From: Edaphochlamys debaryana
Taxonomy: Eukaryota; Chlorophyta; Chlorophyceae; Chlamydomonadales
Assembly (NCBI GenBank): GCA_016858145.1
Contig: JAEHOE010000051.1
Coordinates: 1 to 64,000, forward strand
Length of the DNA stretch: 64,000 bases
Direction: 5' to 3'
A program made the translations under genes and the position numbers. The stretch's first letter is position 1; each line of letters begins with the position of its first letter. Positions 1 to 11,810 of this stretch are shown piece after piece. The notes beneath the pieces were generated by a model. It did not search any database. It was not told where the DNA came from and was given only the letters and a program-made list of their open reading frames with translations.

Positions 1-420
1 ATGCCATTTTACCTTGCCACCGACTACTCTGCTGAGGCCATGTCAGCCATCCTGCAGCAGAAAGACCCAAAACCGGGAAGCTTTACGTCATCCAGTATGC
101 TTCGCGGAGATGCTCCCCAACCGAGGCCAAGATGTCTTCTGGGGAAGGCGAGGTCCTAGCAGCCTGCTGGGGCATGCGTCATTTCCGGGGCCTACCTGCT
201 CAACGCTCCCGATCCTTTGTGTTGGTGAGCGACAGCCTATGTCTACGGTACGTGATGGTGCCGGAGCTTCAGGCCAAGAAGCTCTCTCGTCTCGTCTCAC
301 CCGCATGGCAATCAAGATGAGTCAGTTCCGGTTTACTGTGGAGTATTCCCCGGGTCACAAGCACACAAATGCGGATGGGTTAAGCCGTCTTGCAGACCTT
401 ATGGGCGAACACAATGCAGC
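1..420 (+). pseudogene. RNase H remnant of gypsy pol, frameshifted
   Basis: Starts in frame with LATDYSAEAMSAILQQKD, which matches the RNase H start LATDFSSLALSAILQQKD of the pol at 38910-44162. It then shifts frame (GEVLAACWGMRHFRG, near 132-180) and again (SPGHKHTNADGLSRL, about 350-395). The last motif is the conserved end of gypsy RNase H. At least two frameshifts within 400 bases rule out a functional enzyme in this copy. Confidence 0.88.
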
Positions 421-1072
421 TCCCCCTGCAGAGCCCATTACTCCTGGCAACCCGCCGCCGGGATCTGACTCTGACGATGACGTCTGGATGGCGAGTGTGG
501 ACTGTTCCCCCTTCGCGCTCACCCGGGTAGCGGCCGAGCTGTGGCCTACAAGCGACGAGGAAGTCTACACTGCCTTGTCTGAGCGCCGTGCGACAGTTCT
601 CAGCAGCACGCCTACGTTTCCCCGTCCTGGTTTCCTATGGTCGCCCGATCACAAGCGGGTGACCCCAGGAGGTGACGCTTGGTATGTCGTGCTCCATGAC
701 ACTCGTGCCCGGCGGCCGAGGTGTTCATGGTAGGCAACGAAGGTGTCTCTGGTGTGATTCCCGCCGTTTCTCCGGCCGCCGCGTGAGGTTCGCCATGGCT
801 GCTGCGGCGCAGGTAGCACCAACGGCAACAGGCGACGGCGACGAGAATCTGGCGCCCGGTCAAGCCCCCGCGCCGCTGGCAATCGCAGCGGCCACGGGCA
901 GCGAAGCTGGCCCCTCGGGCTCTCGGCCTCGCGTGACCTCTATTCCCCTGCTGATTGATTCTGACAGCGACATTACGGCCACGCCCTCAGAGTCTGCCGA
1001 GGAGACAAGCACGGAGAGTGAGCCGAGCAGCGACCAACCGCCAGGCACGGGCACATTCGCATCTCGGGACGG

Positions 1073-1507
1073 TTGCGACAGTTCAATTCCCTGTTGGCGG
1101 ACTTTGAAGAAGTGGACAGGATGCGGCAGGTAATCGAGGATAAGGACCCCGATCCTGAGTTCGTCTGCATGGTGTGCTCGAAGCCTATGCCCAGCCGCAG
1201 CATGCTGATCTGCGACGCCCCTGCATGCGGCAAGGGATGGCACCTCGAGTGCTTGCGGCCCCCTCTTCCCCGCGTGCCACGTGGCAAGTGGCTGTGCCCC
1301 ATGCACGCCGCCGACTGGCCTGGCCGATACAAGGACGTGGCAGAGCGCCTTAACACAACTCCCGCCCAATCGCCCGTCAACCTAGTCTCGGAGGACGAGG
1401 GCGGTGGGGCTGGACCTGCATCTCCCACACAGGGCCCCAGAGGACCACAATGGGGGCCTGGATCTGGATTCCTCCGATCTACGACAGTTCTCGTCCGACG
1501 GAGCTGA
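1073..1507 (+). pseudogene. PHD finger segment of gypsy pol
   Basis: Encodes a C4HC3 PHD finger: CMVCSKPMPSRSMLIC, then CGKGWHLECLRPPL and WLCPMH. PHD fingers bind histone H3 tails, so in an LTR element the domain may steer integration or chromatin association (inference). It sits between RNase H and integrase, exactly as in the pol at 38910-44162. The frame differs from the following integrase frame, which begins to be readable at about 1404. It is part of a decayed polyprotein, not a separate gene. Confidence 0.85.
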
Positions 1508-3143
1508 GGAGCTGGACGAGCGTGATGACATCATCGCAGGCCGGCGGCAATGTCCTGTGTGGGAGGATACGGCGCTGCTCAGCTACCTGAAAACAGAGCG
1601 GTTGGTAATTGACCCGGCCGTTCTAGGAAGCTCTGATGCGTTGGCTATAGCCGAAGAGGTGCAGCGCGTCAAGGCCAGGAGTGCGTTGTATGCTTACGAG
1701 GGCGACAAGCTTTATCGGCTACCCACAGAGCCGCACCAGTCGGCTCGTGAGGTGCCCCCGCCAGGCCAGCAACGAGCGCTGGCCCGCAGCCTCCACGAGT
1801 CTGGCGAAAGGGCACAGCCCACGTCAGGCCCGTCTCCCCTGTTTGCCCCCCAAGAACAAGACTGTTCCGACGAAGGCATGCCCGATGACACAACCGCCGC
1901 TACCGCCGATGCACCAGCTACCGGTCCAACAACTCCACAACGGCGCACCACTAGTGTGTGGCTCGACGAGCCTGTCATCGAATACATCAAAACCGGCAAA
2001 CTCAAGCTACCGTACGGCCTTCTGGATGAACGTGACCCGTTGAAACTCTCACGAGAGGTGCAACGCATACGCAAAAGGGCAAAGCACTACTCTTACGATG
2101 CCAACCAACAACAACTACTGCGCGGCGGGCCCAATGGGCCTCGAGTGGTCCCACAGCCTGATCAATGCGTGCGTATAGCCCAGGAAATGCACGCAATGGG
2201 CCATCTGGGCGTGGACAAGACCCTGAGCTTGGTGTCAGCCCGCTATTGGTTCGAGCGCATGAGGCCCATATGCCGTGAGGTGGTGGCTTCATGTACGGCC
2301 TGCGCCGCCCAAAAGCAGATCCTTCTGCGCCGAACAGTGCTACGCCCGCTACCTAATTCCCCCTTCAACTACCGCCTTCACGCGGACCTGCAAGGCCGGT
2401 TCCGCAAGACTCCCAGCGGCAACGTATACCTGTTAGTCATCATCGACGCCTTTACCAAGTGGCCCGAGGCGATTCCTATTCCCGACAAGCAGGCCACCAC
2501 CGTGTTTCGCGCCTTGCACGACACATGGTTCGCGAGGTACGGCGTCCCTACTGAGGTGGTCACTGACAGAGGCGCCGAGTTCGCTGGCTCCTTCCACTCC
2601 GGTCTCCGCACGTACCACGTCGTCCACCGCCGTACCGCAGCTTATGCGCCTACTGGCAACGGACTCTGCGAGGCGATGGGCGGACAAGTGGTGAGTCAGC
2701 TGCGCACGCTGGCAACGGCAGAGGACCGGTGGGACGAGGTTTGTCAACGAGCGCTATGGGCCTATCGTGCTGCAGCCCACCGATCCACCCGTGTCTCACC
2801 TGCTTTGGCCATGTTTGGGCGTGAGCTGCGTCTGCGGGGGGACCTACCTGAACCTCCAGCAGAGGCACCGGACCTTCACCCCGATGAAGTTGCCATTGAC
2901 TGGGAACCGGTGCACTACCAGGAGCTGCAAGAGCGGAAGGACCATATGGACAAGGTGGCCGAGACCATTTTCGCCAACAACGACAAGGCCAAGGCTCGAC
3001 AGATGGTGGAGTACGAGAAGAAGCAGCACAAGACCACTGGGCGTCGTCGCAAAGCGGGGGGCAAGCGTGAACCCGCAGCAAGACCAGTGACGGATGAGGG
3101 GGCGGGCCGCTGCGGAAACGGAAGGCAAGGACGTTACCCCTAG
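1404..3143 (+). pseudogene. Integrase segment of gypsy pol (zinc-binding domain plus DDE core)
   Basis: An open segment of 579 codons. Around codons 265-310 it has an integrase zinc-binding domain (HAMGHLGVDKT... followed by CTACAAQK). The catalytic triad is visible: Asp in HADLQG (2385-2387), Asp in TDRGAEF (2565-2567) and Glu in NGLCEAMG (2670-2672). The second Asp and the Glu are 35 residues apart, the D,D-35-E spacing expected of retroelement integrases. The N-terminal part repeats an acidic WEDTALLSYLKTERL / WLDEPVIEYIKTGKL motif twice, while the 42-kb copy has it once. The chemistry residues survive, but upstream and downstream frames are broken. Confidence 0.88.
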
Positions 3144-3367
3144 CCCCGGCAAAGTGCAAGGACGTGACGGCTTCCCTTCCAGTGGTGCTGCAGCCCAGGT
3201 AACACGTACCGAGCCCGTGGAGGTCGATGCCCCGCCAGCCAAGGCGACCGGGAGCCAGCCAGCGAGTCGAAGCGACCCCGGGTTGGCCCCAGATCCAGTT
3301 GCCCAAGCTCCAGTCGACACGGCGGCACCTGCGCCCATGGAAGAGGACGGGACGTGGACCGTGAACG

Positions 3368-3739
3368 ATGATGAAACTACCAGGATGCCCTCCCTTGCGC
3401 CCTGGTGAGTTTTGCTACATGAAGCGTGAGAAGGCCCGCAAGATGCAGCGCAAGGTCGAGGGACCGTTCAAGTACTGCCATTACACGCCCAAGGGCAATT
3501 ATGCGGTAGTGCAGGGCGCCGACGGCAAGAAGTTCGCCGTGGCCACTCATCGTCTTCTATTCAACCCCAGCCACGGTGCCAAGCGTCCCCGACCTACCCG
3601 TTCCGCGCCGGTGCCCCACGGTGAAAGGGCCTGCGCAGGGCGGGACTGTCAAGACCCCCGCCGGCACCAACCGACACGGTCACAGTTTCCGCCAACCGCG
3701 CTACCCAGCCTACACCTACACCGTCTAAAGGAGCTTTGA
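3368..3739 (+). pseudogene. Integrase C-terminal (GPF-like) tail
   Basis: Reads MKREKARKMQRKVEGPF, then YAVVQGADGKKFAVATHRLLF. This aligns with the tail of the pol at 43620-43790 (KKKLGKEAREGPY and FAIGRQRLLL). The motif resembles the GPY/F module that ends many gypsy integrases. It is in a different frame from the core that ends at 3143, so one more frameshift lies between. Confidence 0.75.
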
Positions 3740-3789
3740 AGAAGTCTAAGAAAAGGAAGGAATTCCCTGGCGGTGAAGACTTGCCGGGC

Positions 3790-4960
3790 ATGGTGGATGA
3801 TTAAAATGTTTCGTCCGGAGGAGCTACGGGTGAGATCCTTACCATGAGGATTTCACAGGACATAAGCCATAAAAAAGAATAGGGTTGATGGCATATCTGC
3901 ACGGGGCGACAACCGAAGGCAGCGACCTGCACAAGCGGATTAGCCGCCTGGTCGAACCTTTTTTTTTCCCTTTCGTCTACGTCTACCTTGACCGCAACCT
4001 ACCGGCTCGATGAAGGCGGCAAGGGTGCCGCCCGGTGTACCTGTGTGTAAATGGCTGCCAGCGCAGAAGGCGGTGCCGGACGCTAAACTCGGTGTCCGCT
4101 TGGGCTGTGCCGCCCACAAGTTCAAGCCAGCGCCAGTAACGAAGCTGGCCAAGCCATAAGCGCCGTAACAAAAAGCAAGGCTCGGCGCTCTCAAGGTTTT
4201 TGGGTCAGGTCTTTTAAGCCCGCCTCTCGCTCCTAAGTGGTCCTACGCCGCTTGGGGTCGGGGGTGCGGGCCGCTAAGTTCAATAAGTGGCAACAGCAAG
4301 AAAAATGTTTCAGGCTCGCGCGCTACAGCACGACAACTACGTAAGGTCTACATCAAAGGAGCAACAGTGTCTAGAGTGTACGTATATGCCTGGCGCTTGG
4401 GAAAGGCGCCATGGGCGGCCAACCTGCCCGACAGCAAGGGCTCGTTGGCGCGCAACAAGGGCTATCTCGGATCACGCACGCGCCAGACGCTCGAGCCTCC
4501 AACCCAGCCTGTCCGATCATCAGTTTCTTATGGACTTGGAGATCGGGCCGGCAGGGCCTAGCTTGGGAACCTTCCTGGGGCAATGGCAAACCCCGCAAGC
4601 ATTCCCACGTCTTCAGCCGAAAGTGACTCACAACTCTGCTTCGAGGGAGTGCTCGTACCAAGCTGAGTTACCCAAACCGAGCGCAAGCCGAGGAGTGAGC
4701 GAGGTCACGGCACACGGCGGCCGTGCCCCGTCAAAGCGGCCTCGCACCCCCCTCGGGTTACCCGGCCCGCGGCCCGTTCCCTGCGCCCCACTCAACCGCT
4801 GGATTGTCCACGAAGGTATGGGATGCTGGACGGGCCGCGACGGGCAGTTGCTAGACCAAGGCAGGGCCCAGGAAATTGCCGGAAAGCGTCGAGCCAGCTG
4901 GCCTTCGATGAGTGCAGTTGGGCCAGGGTCCGGACCGTTTCGGGCCTGGCGTTCGCTGGG
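3790..4960. other. No gene recognised between gypsy remnant and gene B
   Basis: About 1.2 kb with only short spurious reading frames. No LTR-like direct repeat of another part of the window was found and no protein motif is visible. It may hold the 3' LTR of the preceding gypsy remnant and the upstream region of gene B, but nothing in the sequence proves that. Confidence 0.4.
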
Positions 4961-4966
4961 CGGAGA

Positions 4967-4972
4967 TATAAG
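4967..4972 (+). promoter_or_regulatory. TATA-like box of gene B
   Basis: TATAAG in a GC-rich context, followed by a pyrimidine-rich stretch with no ATG that leads to a strong donor GTAAGT at 5136. The arrangement (TATA box, untranslated exon 1, first intron) suits a promoter for gene B. Prediction from sequence only. Confidence 0.45.
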
Positions 4973-5607
4973 CCCAGCCCTCAGAGCGTTTGTTCAACAC
5001 TGCTCTCTCCGGACGCTGCTGCGTCCGTTTCTGGCTCTCTGACTCTCTTCGGCCCGTTTACGGTGCCGAAACAAGCTCTCCCACAGCTCTCTCACAGCCC
5101 AGCTCTTGCGCCTTCTCCGGGTTCAACAGCAGCAAGTAAGTGCCAGGAAAGCGGAGCCAGCACCACGGGTTGGCAGCACAAGGGTTTTCGTCGAAGCCGA
5201 GCGGTCGCTGACCGCGGTCAAGTGCCTCGCTAATTCCCTGTGCGGAGACCCACGTGCGACAGATGTGGACTACCCGTCCCTCGAGTATTGGGGCAGCAGC
5301 GACAAGGAGGTCGACAGTCCAGTAAGCGGAAGGCGAGCGGGCCGTATTCATAGTCCGTAGTCGGTTCGTGGCGGTCAAAGCGACCGGGTTACGTTTCAGC
5401 ACTCACGTGCGAGCGCGGCAGCCAAGGCCCAACGGTTTGGGCCTCGCCGTCTTCGACCGGCCGCCCCGCCACGCTCTGCCCCGTCACCCCCAGGTTCTGT
5501 CGCCCCACCCCGCCGCTGCCATCAACGCCGACAACACCAACGGTCCGTGCGAGCTCACCGCTCCCCCTGTCGCACCGTCTGCGCCCCCGCCCGTCGCGGA
5601 GCCGCAG

Positions 5608-7850
5608 ATGGAGGCCCTCGCCCACGTCGAGCCTGCTACGCCCGACAAGGTGGGAAGGTGCCCAATCCCACCAATCTCTACAAGCCTACACGCCAGTACC
5701 CGGCTTGGGGTTCCACCGGACAGCCGCAGCTTGTTGTGTCCTTACCAAGGCCTGAATTCGCCCCCTGCGTGTGCCCGCACACCCCAGGACCACAACGACC
5801 AGGCTTCGCCCAAGGCCAAGCCTAAGCCCCAGCATGGCCGCGATCCCGGCATCAGCCCTACCGCTCGCAAGACGGCCAGGACTTCGGGTCACGTGAGTCC
5901 TAGGAGGGGTCAAGTGAAGGGCAGCTTCGGCCGTACTCAAGGGGCGACAAGGGATGAGAAGCGTGCCCTACTGGGTCCACACGCGTCCGTCTCATGCTCC
6001 TGACCTGGCCACACCCTCCTTCGCCTTTCGCCCAGTCCATGGCCCCCAGCGTGTTCCACACGACTTTGGCCACGCGCGCCTCCTCGGCCCCCGGCTGGGG
6101 AATGTCCCGCTCGGCTCTGATCGGCACACCCGGCCGCCGTACGGCTCAGGCCCCGGTCGCTCGCCGCACCCCGCGCTTCGTGCCGCCCTCTGGCCACATG
6201 GACACCCCGCGGCCGCAGTCCCCCAACCGGGAGATCGCTGCCCCGGTGAGTTGCGAGTCCGAGTCTAAGAGCCGGGCATATCAACATGGTTTCTGTCAAC
6301 GATAATTGCACTCGACGCTACGGGCTTACACGCTCCCGTTTCCTTACCCTTGCCAGGCCCCCCAGGAGCCCATGCTGCGCCCCGCTCAGATCACCACCAT
6401 CGATCAGCTGGCGGCATGCGTGGCTCGGGTCCTGGACCTGAACAAGGAGCCGCCATCCGCCATCGAGAGCCTGAACCCCCGCAGCCCTCCACCGCGCATC
6501 ACCCCCTCGGCCGCGCCCGCCGACATCAACACCCCCGACCTCGCCGCCTCCTCTTCGTCCGACGACTCCGACTCGGAGGACGGGCTCGGAGGCTACGAGT
6601 CGGATGAGCTCGGTGACCGGGTGAAGCCGGTGTCTGGTTTCGCTCCCCTCAGCGCCTTCGCCGCCCCCCTCTTCCGCACCTCCTCCTCCTCCTCCTCCAT
6701 CGAGGACCCCGACATGCCCCCCTTGGTGAGCGGCAGTGACGACGAGTCGGAGGCCAAGCCCGAGTCCTCCGGTCGCCGCGTCATCGCCCCCTCCGCCGTG
6801 GCGACCCTGACTCATGCCGTTCGGGAGGCCACCAACGACGCCCCCCGCCGCTCCAGCCACGCGGAGGCCTCCACCTCCTCGGCGCCCCCGCCTCGGGAGA
6901 GGTGGGTCGACTCGGTGGCTGAGAACCTGCGTTGGCATCAGGAGGAGCCGTCCTCTTGGCATCGGGAGCCTGGCACCGCCCCTCGCTTCCGCTCCGCCAT
7001 GGGCATTGACTACAACTTTGATGGTCCTTACTACCGCAGGTGCGCTGAGGGCGAGGAAGGGGCTGCCGGCCTTTCGGGCCTGCTGCCCTGGCGCTACAGC
7101 TTCACCGAGTACGTCTACACTGGCCGCCAGCCCATTCGTAATGGCGGGCCGTGCTTTTGGTTCAATATCTCCAATTCCACCATCACGCAGGACTTTCGGG
7201 TCTGCTCGTCGCTCCGGATGGCGCTCCCGGCGCTAATCGAGGAGCTCCGCCTCTACCTGGACACTTCGTCCGACACCAGTAACCTGTTCTGGTGGCTGTA
7301 CGACTCCAGCCGGCACGGCGGCACGCCGGTGAGCTGGTTCCTGGATTTCGTGCGCAGCTTCTTCGGGGGCAACGCGCTGGACCGGGTGCAGCAGTTCACT
7401 TGGCTGTGCGGCTACACCGGTCACGTTAACTGGGAGGCGCATGCGCCAGCAAACGTAGAGCCAGAGGACGTGATGGCGCTGGGATCGGAGGAGGGCAGCC
7501 GGGCGATCATTGGGACCGTTAACGCCCTTGGCAGCATGCTAGCGGCAGCGGAGGCGGCGGGCGAGCAGCAGCAGGAGGATTACTGCATGCAGATCAGCGC
7601 CGCCGAGGCGCTGGCCGCCGAGCTCCGCGAAGAGCTGGCGGCGGCGCTGCAGCAGGCGGCGGACAGCCAGGAGCACCTGGCAGCCGTGCAGGCTGCCAAC
7701 GTTGCCCTGCAGGCCGACATTGCCGACCTGCAGGGCCAGGTTGCGGACCTGACCGATCAGCTGCAGCAGGCGCGCGCGCAGCAGTCTGACCCCATTGCCG
7801 TATTCGAGATGTGGCTGACCCTCTTCGGCTTTGACCCCTTTGAGCTGTAA
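5608..7850 (+). CDS. Gene B: predicted multi-exon gene, 616-aa Pro/Ser/Asp-rich protein with C-terminal coiled coil
   Basis: Model: untranslated exon about 5000-5135; intron 5136-5399 (GTAAGT...TTTCAG); then coding pieces 5608-5649, 5788-5892, 6036-6245 and 6357-7850. The coding introns 5650-5787, 5893-6035 and 6246-6356 are all phase 0. The last two have GTGAGT donors and good pyrimidine tracts; the first has a weaker GTGGGA donor. ATG 5608 is the first ATG in frame after exon 1. The protein has a disordered acidic stretch (SSSSDDSDSEDGLGGYESDE), a Trp/Phe-rich middle (YNFDGPYYRR, NLFWWLYDSSRHGG, WLCGYTGHVNWEAH), a Gln/Ala-rich coiled coil of about 90 residues and the end FGFDPFEL. I do not recognise the family. 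A host gene or an element-borne gag-like protein are both possible. Confidence 0.55.
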
Positions 7851-9740
7851 GCAGCACCCGCCTGGGCATGCTGTGCTAGCTGCCTCCGGGCAGCTTGGCA
7901 TCAGCCAGCCCGCCACAGCAAAAGCAGGCGTGTGCGTGCGTGCAGTTTGAAACTACGTACCCAGCGGGCGAATATTCTTTTGCGGCTTGGTGGCACCTTT
8001 TGGTTGATTGCTCAGGGCTACAACGTTATGGTTTCTGGGCAGCGTGAGTCATCGTGAGGCATCGTGTGTCATGGGTACCTTCTCGCGTGTGACTTCAATG
8101 TGGATTCTTCCCGGCAACGACACCTTGCGTCCAACTTTGTGGGTTTAGGCGTTTCCCCTTACTACCTTTTTCTCCTCCTTCTCCCTCTCCCCTGACTACG
8201 AGATCAACAACAACTGGCTACTGTTTTGTGGTGTGCAACCGTACCTTGGCATCTCTCCAACAATCAACTACCTTGGCAGCTTGCGTGTGGGCGCCGAGGG
8301 AGCAGTCCTCAGCTGTTCTTTTCCTCCCTCGTCCCCCTCGCCCCCTCAAGCCGGGTCAACCAAGGCTACGACTACATGGTTATTTATTATGCGCTCCCCT
8401 CCTCCTCTTCTCCTTCGCGCATTCCTAAAGACGGCTCCTGGCGGCGCCGCCCATCCCTCTCTCATTCTCCTCCCTCTCCTTTCCACCTTCCCCCTCTCTT
8501 GACAACACCAACCCTTCGCTTCAACCTTCCATCCCTCTCGCCATTCCCTCTGCCGTGTATCCAACATGGCGTGACTACTTGCGGCACGGCGCGACTCCTC
8601 CTCCTTTTCCTCTTCCCTCTCCTGCCGAGCCCCAAGTGACGCCAAGTGGCGTGTATGACAACATGACAACCCTGGCGGCACCCTTGTGACGGAACCATGC
8701 GAGGGCGCCAGCAGCAGCCTCGGCGGACGGGCTTGTGCCCTCAGGTGTGCTGTGCGGGCGCTAGAATTACAGAAGGCATGGACAGGGAGGGCGACTTAGC
8801 ACTGGTCTGCGTAAGCCGGGCTCCAGGATTCGACCTCAGGGACTTCGTTCCCAGATAGGATCGCCGGCCGCCAGCTACGGGCCGCAAGTGCTTGCGTACT
8901 CAAGTGAGGTCTTGACCTGCTTGCGTGGTCGCGGTTCGGGCCCTTGCCGGCGTCTTTACCGCTTTGCGGGGTGAAGCCGGTGGGGGGGAAACAGCCCGAG
9001 CGGGTACGTGCCAGACCCGGCACACCGTGGCGTGCCCCTTCAGGGCGACGGTGAATTATGGCGCACTCAAGTCTATGCATTCGGAGTCGTGCGTATGGTG
9101 TTGTCGCGCAACTCGCGGGTGGCCAAGGACTGAGCGGTGTCGCTGTTCCCCGACCTTTCGGACGGGTTGCCGTTGGGTTGTAAATTATCGACGATTGTTA
9201 TCTGTGCCCGAGCTTGCTGGCCGAGCGCCGTGAGGCGCGAGGCCTTGGCGCCAAGTTGGGCCTTCTCAGCGCGCTCCCCTTCCTTCAGTGGCAACATCTT
9301 CTTTGTGGCGCATCTTAGCAACAGGAGAAATGCGGCGGTGCGCGGACTTAGGCGGAGGAAAGAAGGTCACGGCAAAGAAGAGCAGCTGGCGCGAGTAGCC
9401 CCAGCAGCGCGGCAAGCAGTGTTGTGTGTGCGAGGAGACTAGGTGGTATCTTGGCTACTTTAGCGACGCGGGAGGTTCGGTGGGCGCTGCCGTGAACCAG
9501 AGTGACTTTATGCAGGGAAGCGGCGCCCGAGCTAGGAACCCCTGTTGTTCTTAGAGCTGGAGCTTTTGGTGTAGTTGCGAGGGTTAGGTAGGCAAAGCCC
9601 GGGTAGGTAGATGATTTGGGTGGGACCCGAAGGCGCACAGGCGCGAGCGGGACAGCCCTCTTTCCCCAGCCAGCGTGGCCTTGTGGTGGTGTGGTTTAGG
9701 TGTTAGCGAGGTGCTCAGCGAGGGCCTTGTGTAGCCTGCG
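7851..9740. other. Gene-free stretch, pyrimidine-rich around 8160-8640
   Basis: No convincing reading frame. 8160-8640 is strongly C/T-rich on the plus strand and produces overlapping meaningless open frames. 8800-9680 holds ordinary GC-rich sequence without protein motifs. It probably contains the 3' UTR of gene B and intergenic or old repeat DNA. Confidence 0.4.
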
Positions 9741-9746
9741 TGGCAA

Positions 9747-9772
9747 GCACCGGCGCTCACCAGCGCCGGTGC
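9747..9772. repeat. Perfect 11-bp hairpin in a palindrome-rich tract
   Basis: Arms 9747-9757 and 9762-9772 are exact reverse complements with a 4-base loop (CACC). The next 250 bases continue with further short inverted repeats (for example AGCCCGAG...CTCGGGCT near 9860-9885) and repeated CCCAGGT words near 9960-10005. It looks like a structured non-coding tract; no function is evident. Confidence 0.6.
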
Positions 9773-10484
9773 GCCCAGGTAACCGACGTCTGTGCCAGGG
9801 ACTTCGCCCCGAAAGGCAAAAGCCCCTGCGCGTTCGGCGGGCCGTGTGGCGGGAGCCGGAAGCCCGAGCCTCCCGACTCGGGCTGGGCCCTGCGCCACCT
9901 TCCAACAATCCCGGAGGGGCCTTTACGGGCCTTCGGAGGGCCCGGATCCCGAAAGGGCAGGCCCAGGTGTCGGAAGGCCCAGGTGGTACGACAGACCCAG
10001 GTCAGGCCCGCAGCGAGTTCGCTCTTAAGGCCCAGACGCGGCGTTATCAGGTTTAACACTTTTACTCTTACTGTTCCCTTATTCCCGGTTCCCTTATTGC
10101 TCTCCAAAGCTCTCAGACTCTCGACCTACTCTCGGCTCTGTTAATCGGCTTGCGCCGGACTGATCACCCGTCGCTCGGAACTCTCGGTACTGTAAGGTCT
10201 CCGCTTAATTACACGCCCCAAGACCCAAGGACTCACGGTACTAGGTTTGGTCGCTGATCGCTGCAGCCCCACTGCAGTTGTATCGCCCCCGTTCAGCAGA
10301 GCTAGGCTAGCCTCGGCCCGGTTAGCCCGTTTTCCCGTCAAGGCAGGAGGTCGCTCCCCTGTCGCGTGGACGTGCAGCGGTCCCACTCCCTCTGTCCACA
10401 ACTACAGCGCCCCAGAGCTCCGGCGCGGCGGCACAGCCTCTACATCTTCGGCACCGCCCCAGTTCCCCCAGGTTCGTGTGACTA

Positions 10485-10815
10485 AGCCTCCGTCCCTGTG
10501 CGCGAGAACGCTCAGCGGCCACTAGGACCGGCAGAGGATCAGCCCCTGCCCGCGTCAGGCCCGTGCACCTAGTCCTAGCAGCTCGTGTGCCGCCCTTTTT
10601 CGGGTAGCCCTTGTGGACCTGCGTCAGCGTAGCAGCCTCAGTTGGCCCCTGACAGCAGTGCACTAGTCCGAGGTCCGCGTGACTAAGCCTCCGGATCTAC
10701 CAGCGGACCCCTAGCCGTCGGTGATTGCAGCCAGCCCTTCTTCCTCTCGTCACCTGCCCCGACCAGCATCTCTAGCGGCAGCAGGCCCGTGTGACTAAGC
10801 CTCCGTCCCTGCCAG
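10485..10815 (+). repeat. Three dispersed copies of a GTGACTAAGCCTCCG motif
   Basis: The motif starts near 10488, 10679 and 10790, each time followed by a short C-rich stretch. It recalls, but is not identical to, the CGCCTAAGCCCTCC units in the LTR at 32716-33213. This part of the window may be an old leader or LTR of a related element (inference). No coding capacity is apparent from 9970 to 11200. Confidence 0.5.
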
Positions 10816-11203
10816 CAGCCCCCTTTCTTAGGCACGCTCCGAGGGACGCAGCAGCAGCTCCCTTGCAGGCCCGCAACCGTCCAGCCGTCTGCCGTGCTAG
10901 CCGTTCGGACGCAGCCTTTCCGGACCCTTTCCCACAGACCGATCAGCAGGAGCCTCACTCCAGATCTTCCCGCTTTCTGCTCAGTCCGCCCTCCGCGGCC
11001 CCCTTCCGGTCCATTAGGGAGCCGAGCGCCAGCGAGGCGACAGTAGCCTCGACTCGTTTCACAGCCCCTTTCAGCCAGGGCTTCGCGTCATACAACCTCG
11101 CCCTCGGCCCTCTTACCCTTCGATCCCCAGGTCCTGCACCCGCCTCGCCTGGGCGCTAATCGATCAACCTTCCCCGTCAGGCGTTTCCGCCGTCTGTACG
11201 TGG

Positions 11204-11209
11204 TATAAA
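11204..11209 (+). promoter_or_regulatory. Isolated TATAAA box
   Basis: TATAAA in GTGGTATAAACCGC. No clear reading frame follows within several hundred bases, so it may be the promoter of a non-coding or decayed unit, or chance. Low weight. Confidence 0.25.
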
Positions 11210-11599
11210 CCGCTTCCGCTCAACTCTAAGTTTCAAGTACTTCGTGGTTATCTGCACACCACCCTCCGCTCGTTCCTACTCGACACAACCCGGCTCGTGG
11301 GGTGTCTTCTTACACCTCCTTGCCGCACGCGTTTGGAGGCTTCGCAAACGGTCCAAGGGCGCGGCAGCTACACCTTCGACAGTAGTAGATTACAGCAGCA
11401 AGCAGTGCGCGCGAAAATTTTGGGTGTGTAAATTTGGTCTCTACCCCGTTGGTGTGGTCGCTCCGCTTGCGGCCGCCAACAGCCCTCGAACCCCTTGTCC
11501 CCCGGCCCGAGAGTTATGACCTGTCCGTTATCTTCGGCTTGGAGCTGTTCCAAATAATTCCCAAGGAAGCCGGCTATGAGCTAGACCCTAACTTTGTCA

Positions 11600-11810
11600 G
11601 TTCAGAGGCTTGCAGGCGTGCAGCTGGCAAGGCAGCAAGGCCGCAGGCAGGCAGGAAGAGGCAGGCAGGTACAATTGTTTCCCTCCACCCTCCGCTCCTC
11701 TGTTTCTTCATATTCAGTACATTGTTCTGTGTCTTATGCTGGCACCTGTGCATGGGTTGCACCTTGCAGTTGTGCAGCTGGCAAGGCAGCAAGGCTGGCA
11801 TCTGCTGTGC
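11600..11810 (+). repeat. Two copies of a GCAGCTGGCAAGGCAGCAAGG word
   Basis: The word starts near 11620 and again near 11774, 154 bases apart, in otherwise unrelated sequence. It is a short direct repeat; no gene can be supported here. Confidence 0.5.

Larger units (their letters stand above)
1..3740 (+). mobile_element. Degenerate Ty3/gypsy-type pol remnant with PHD finger (5' end outside window)
   Basis: The 3' half of a gypsy-type pol gene, in the order RNase H, acidic spacer, PHD finger, zinc-binding HHCC domain, integrase core, C-terminal integrase tail. The order and many motifs match the better-preserved pol at 38910-44162, so both belong to related families. The reading frame changes repeatedly: RNase H pieces lie in three frames before 420, the spacer in another, PHD in frame 2, integrase in frame 3, tail in frame 2. 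This copy is therefore almost certainly dead. No LTR could be recognised on its right side; the sequence past about 3800 is unlike the LTR at 27973. Confidence 0.9.

Noticed and set aside
8226..8698. ORFs in the pyrimidine-rich tract
   Set aside because: Composition artefact; no start context, splice signals or motifs.
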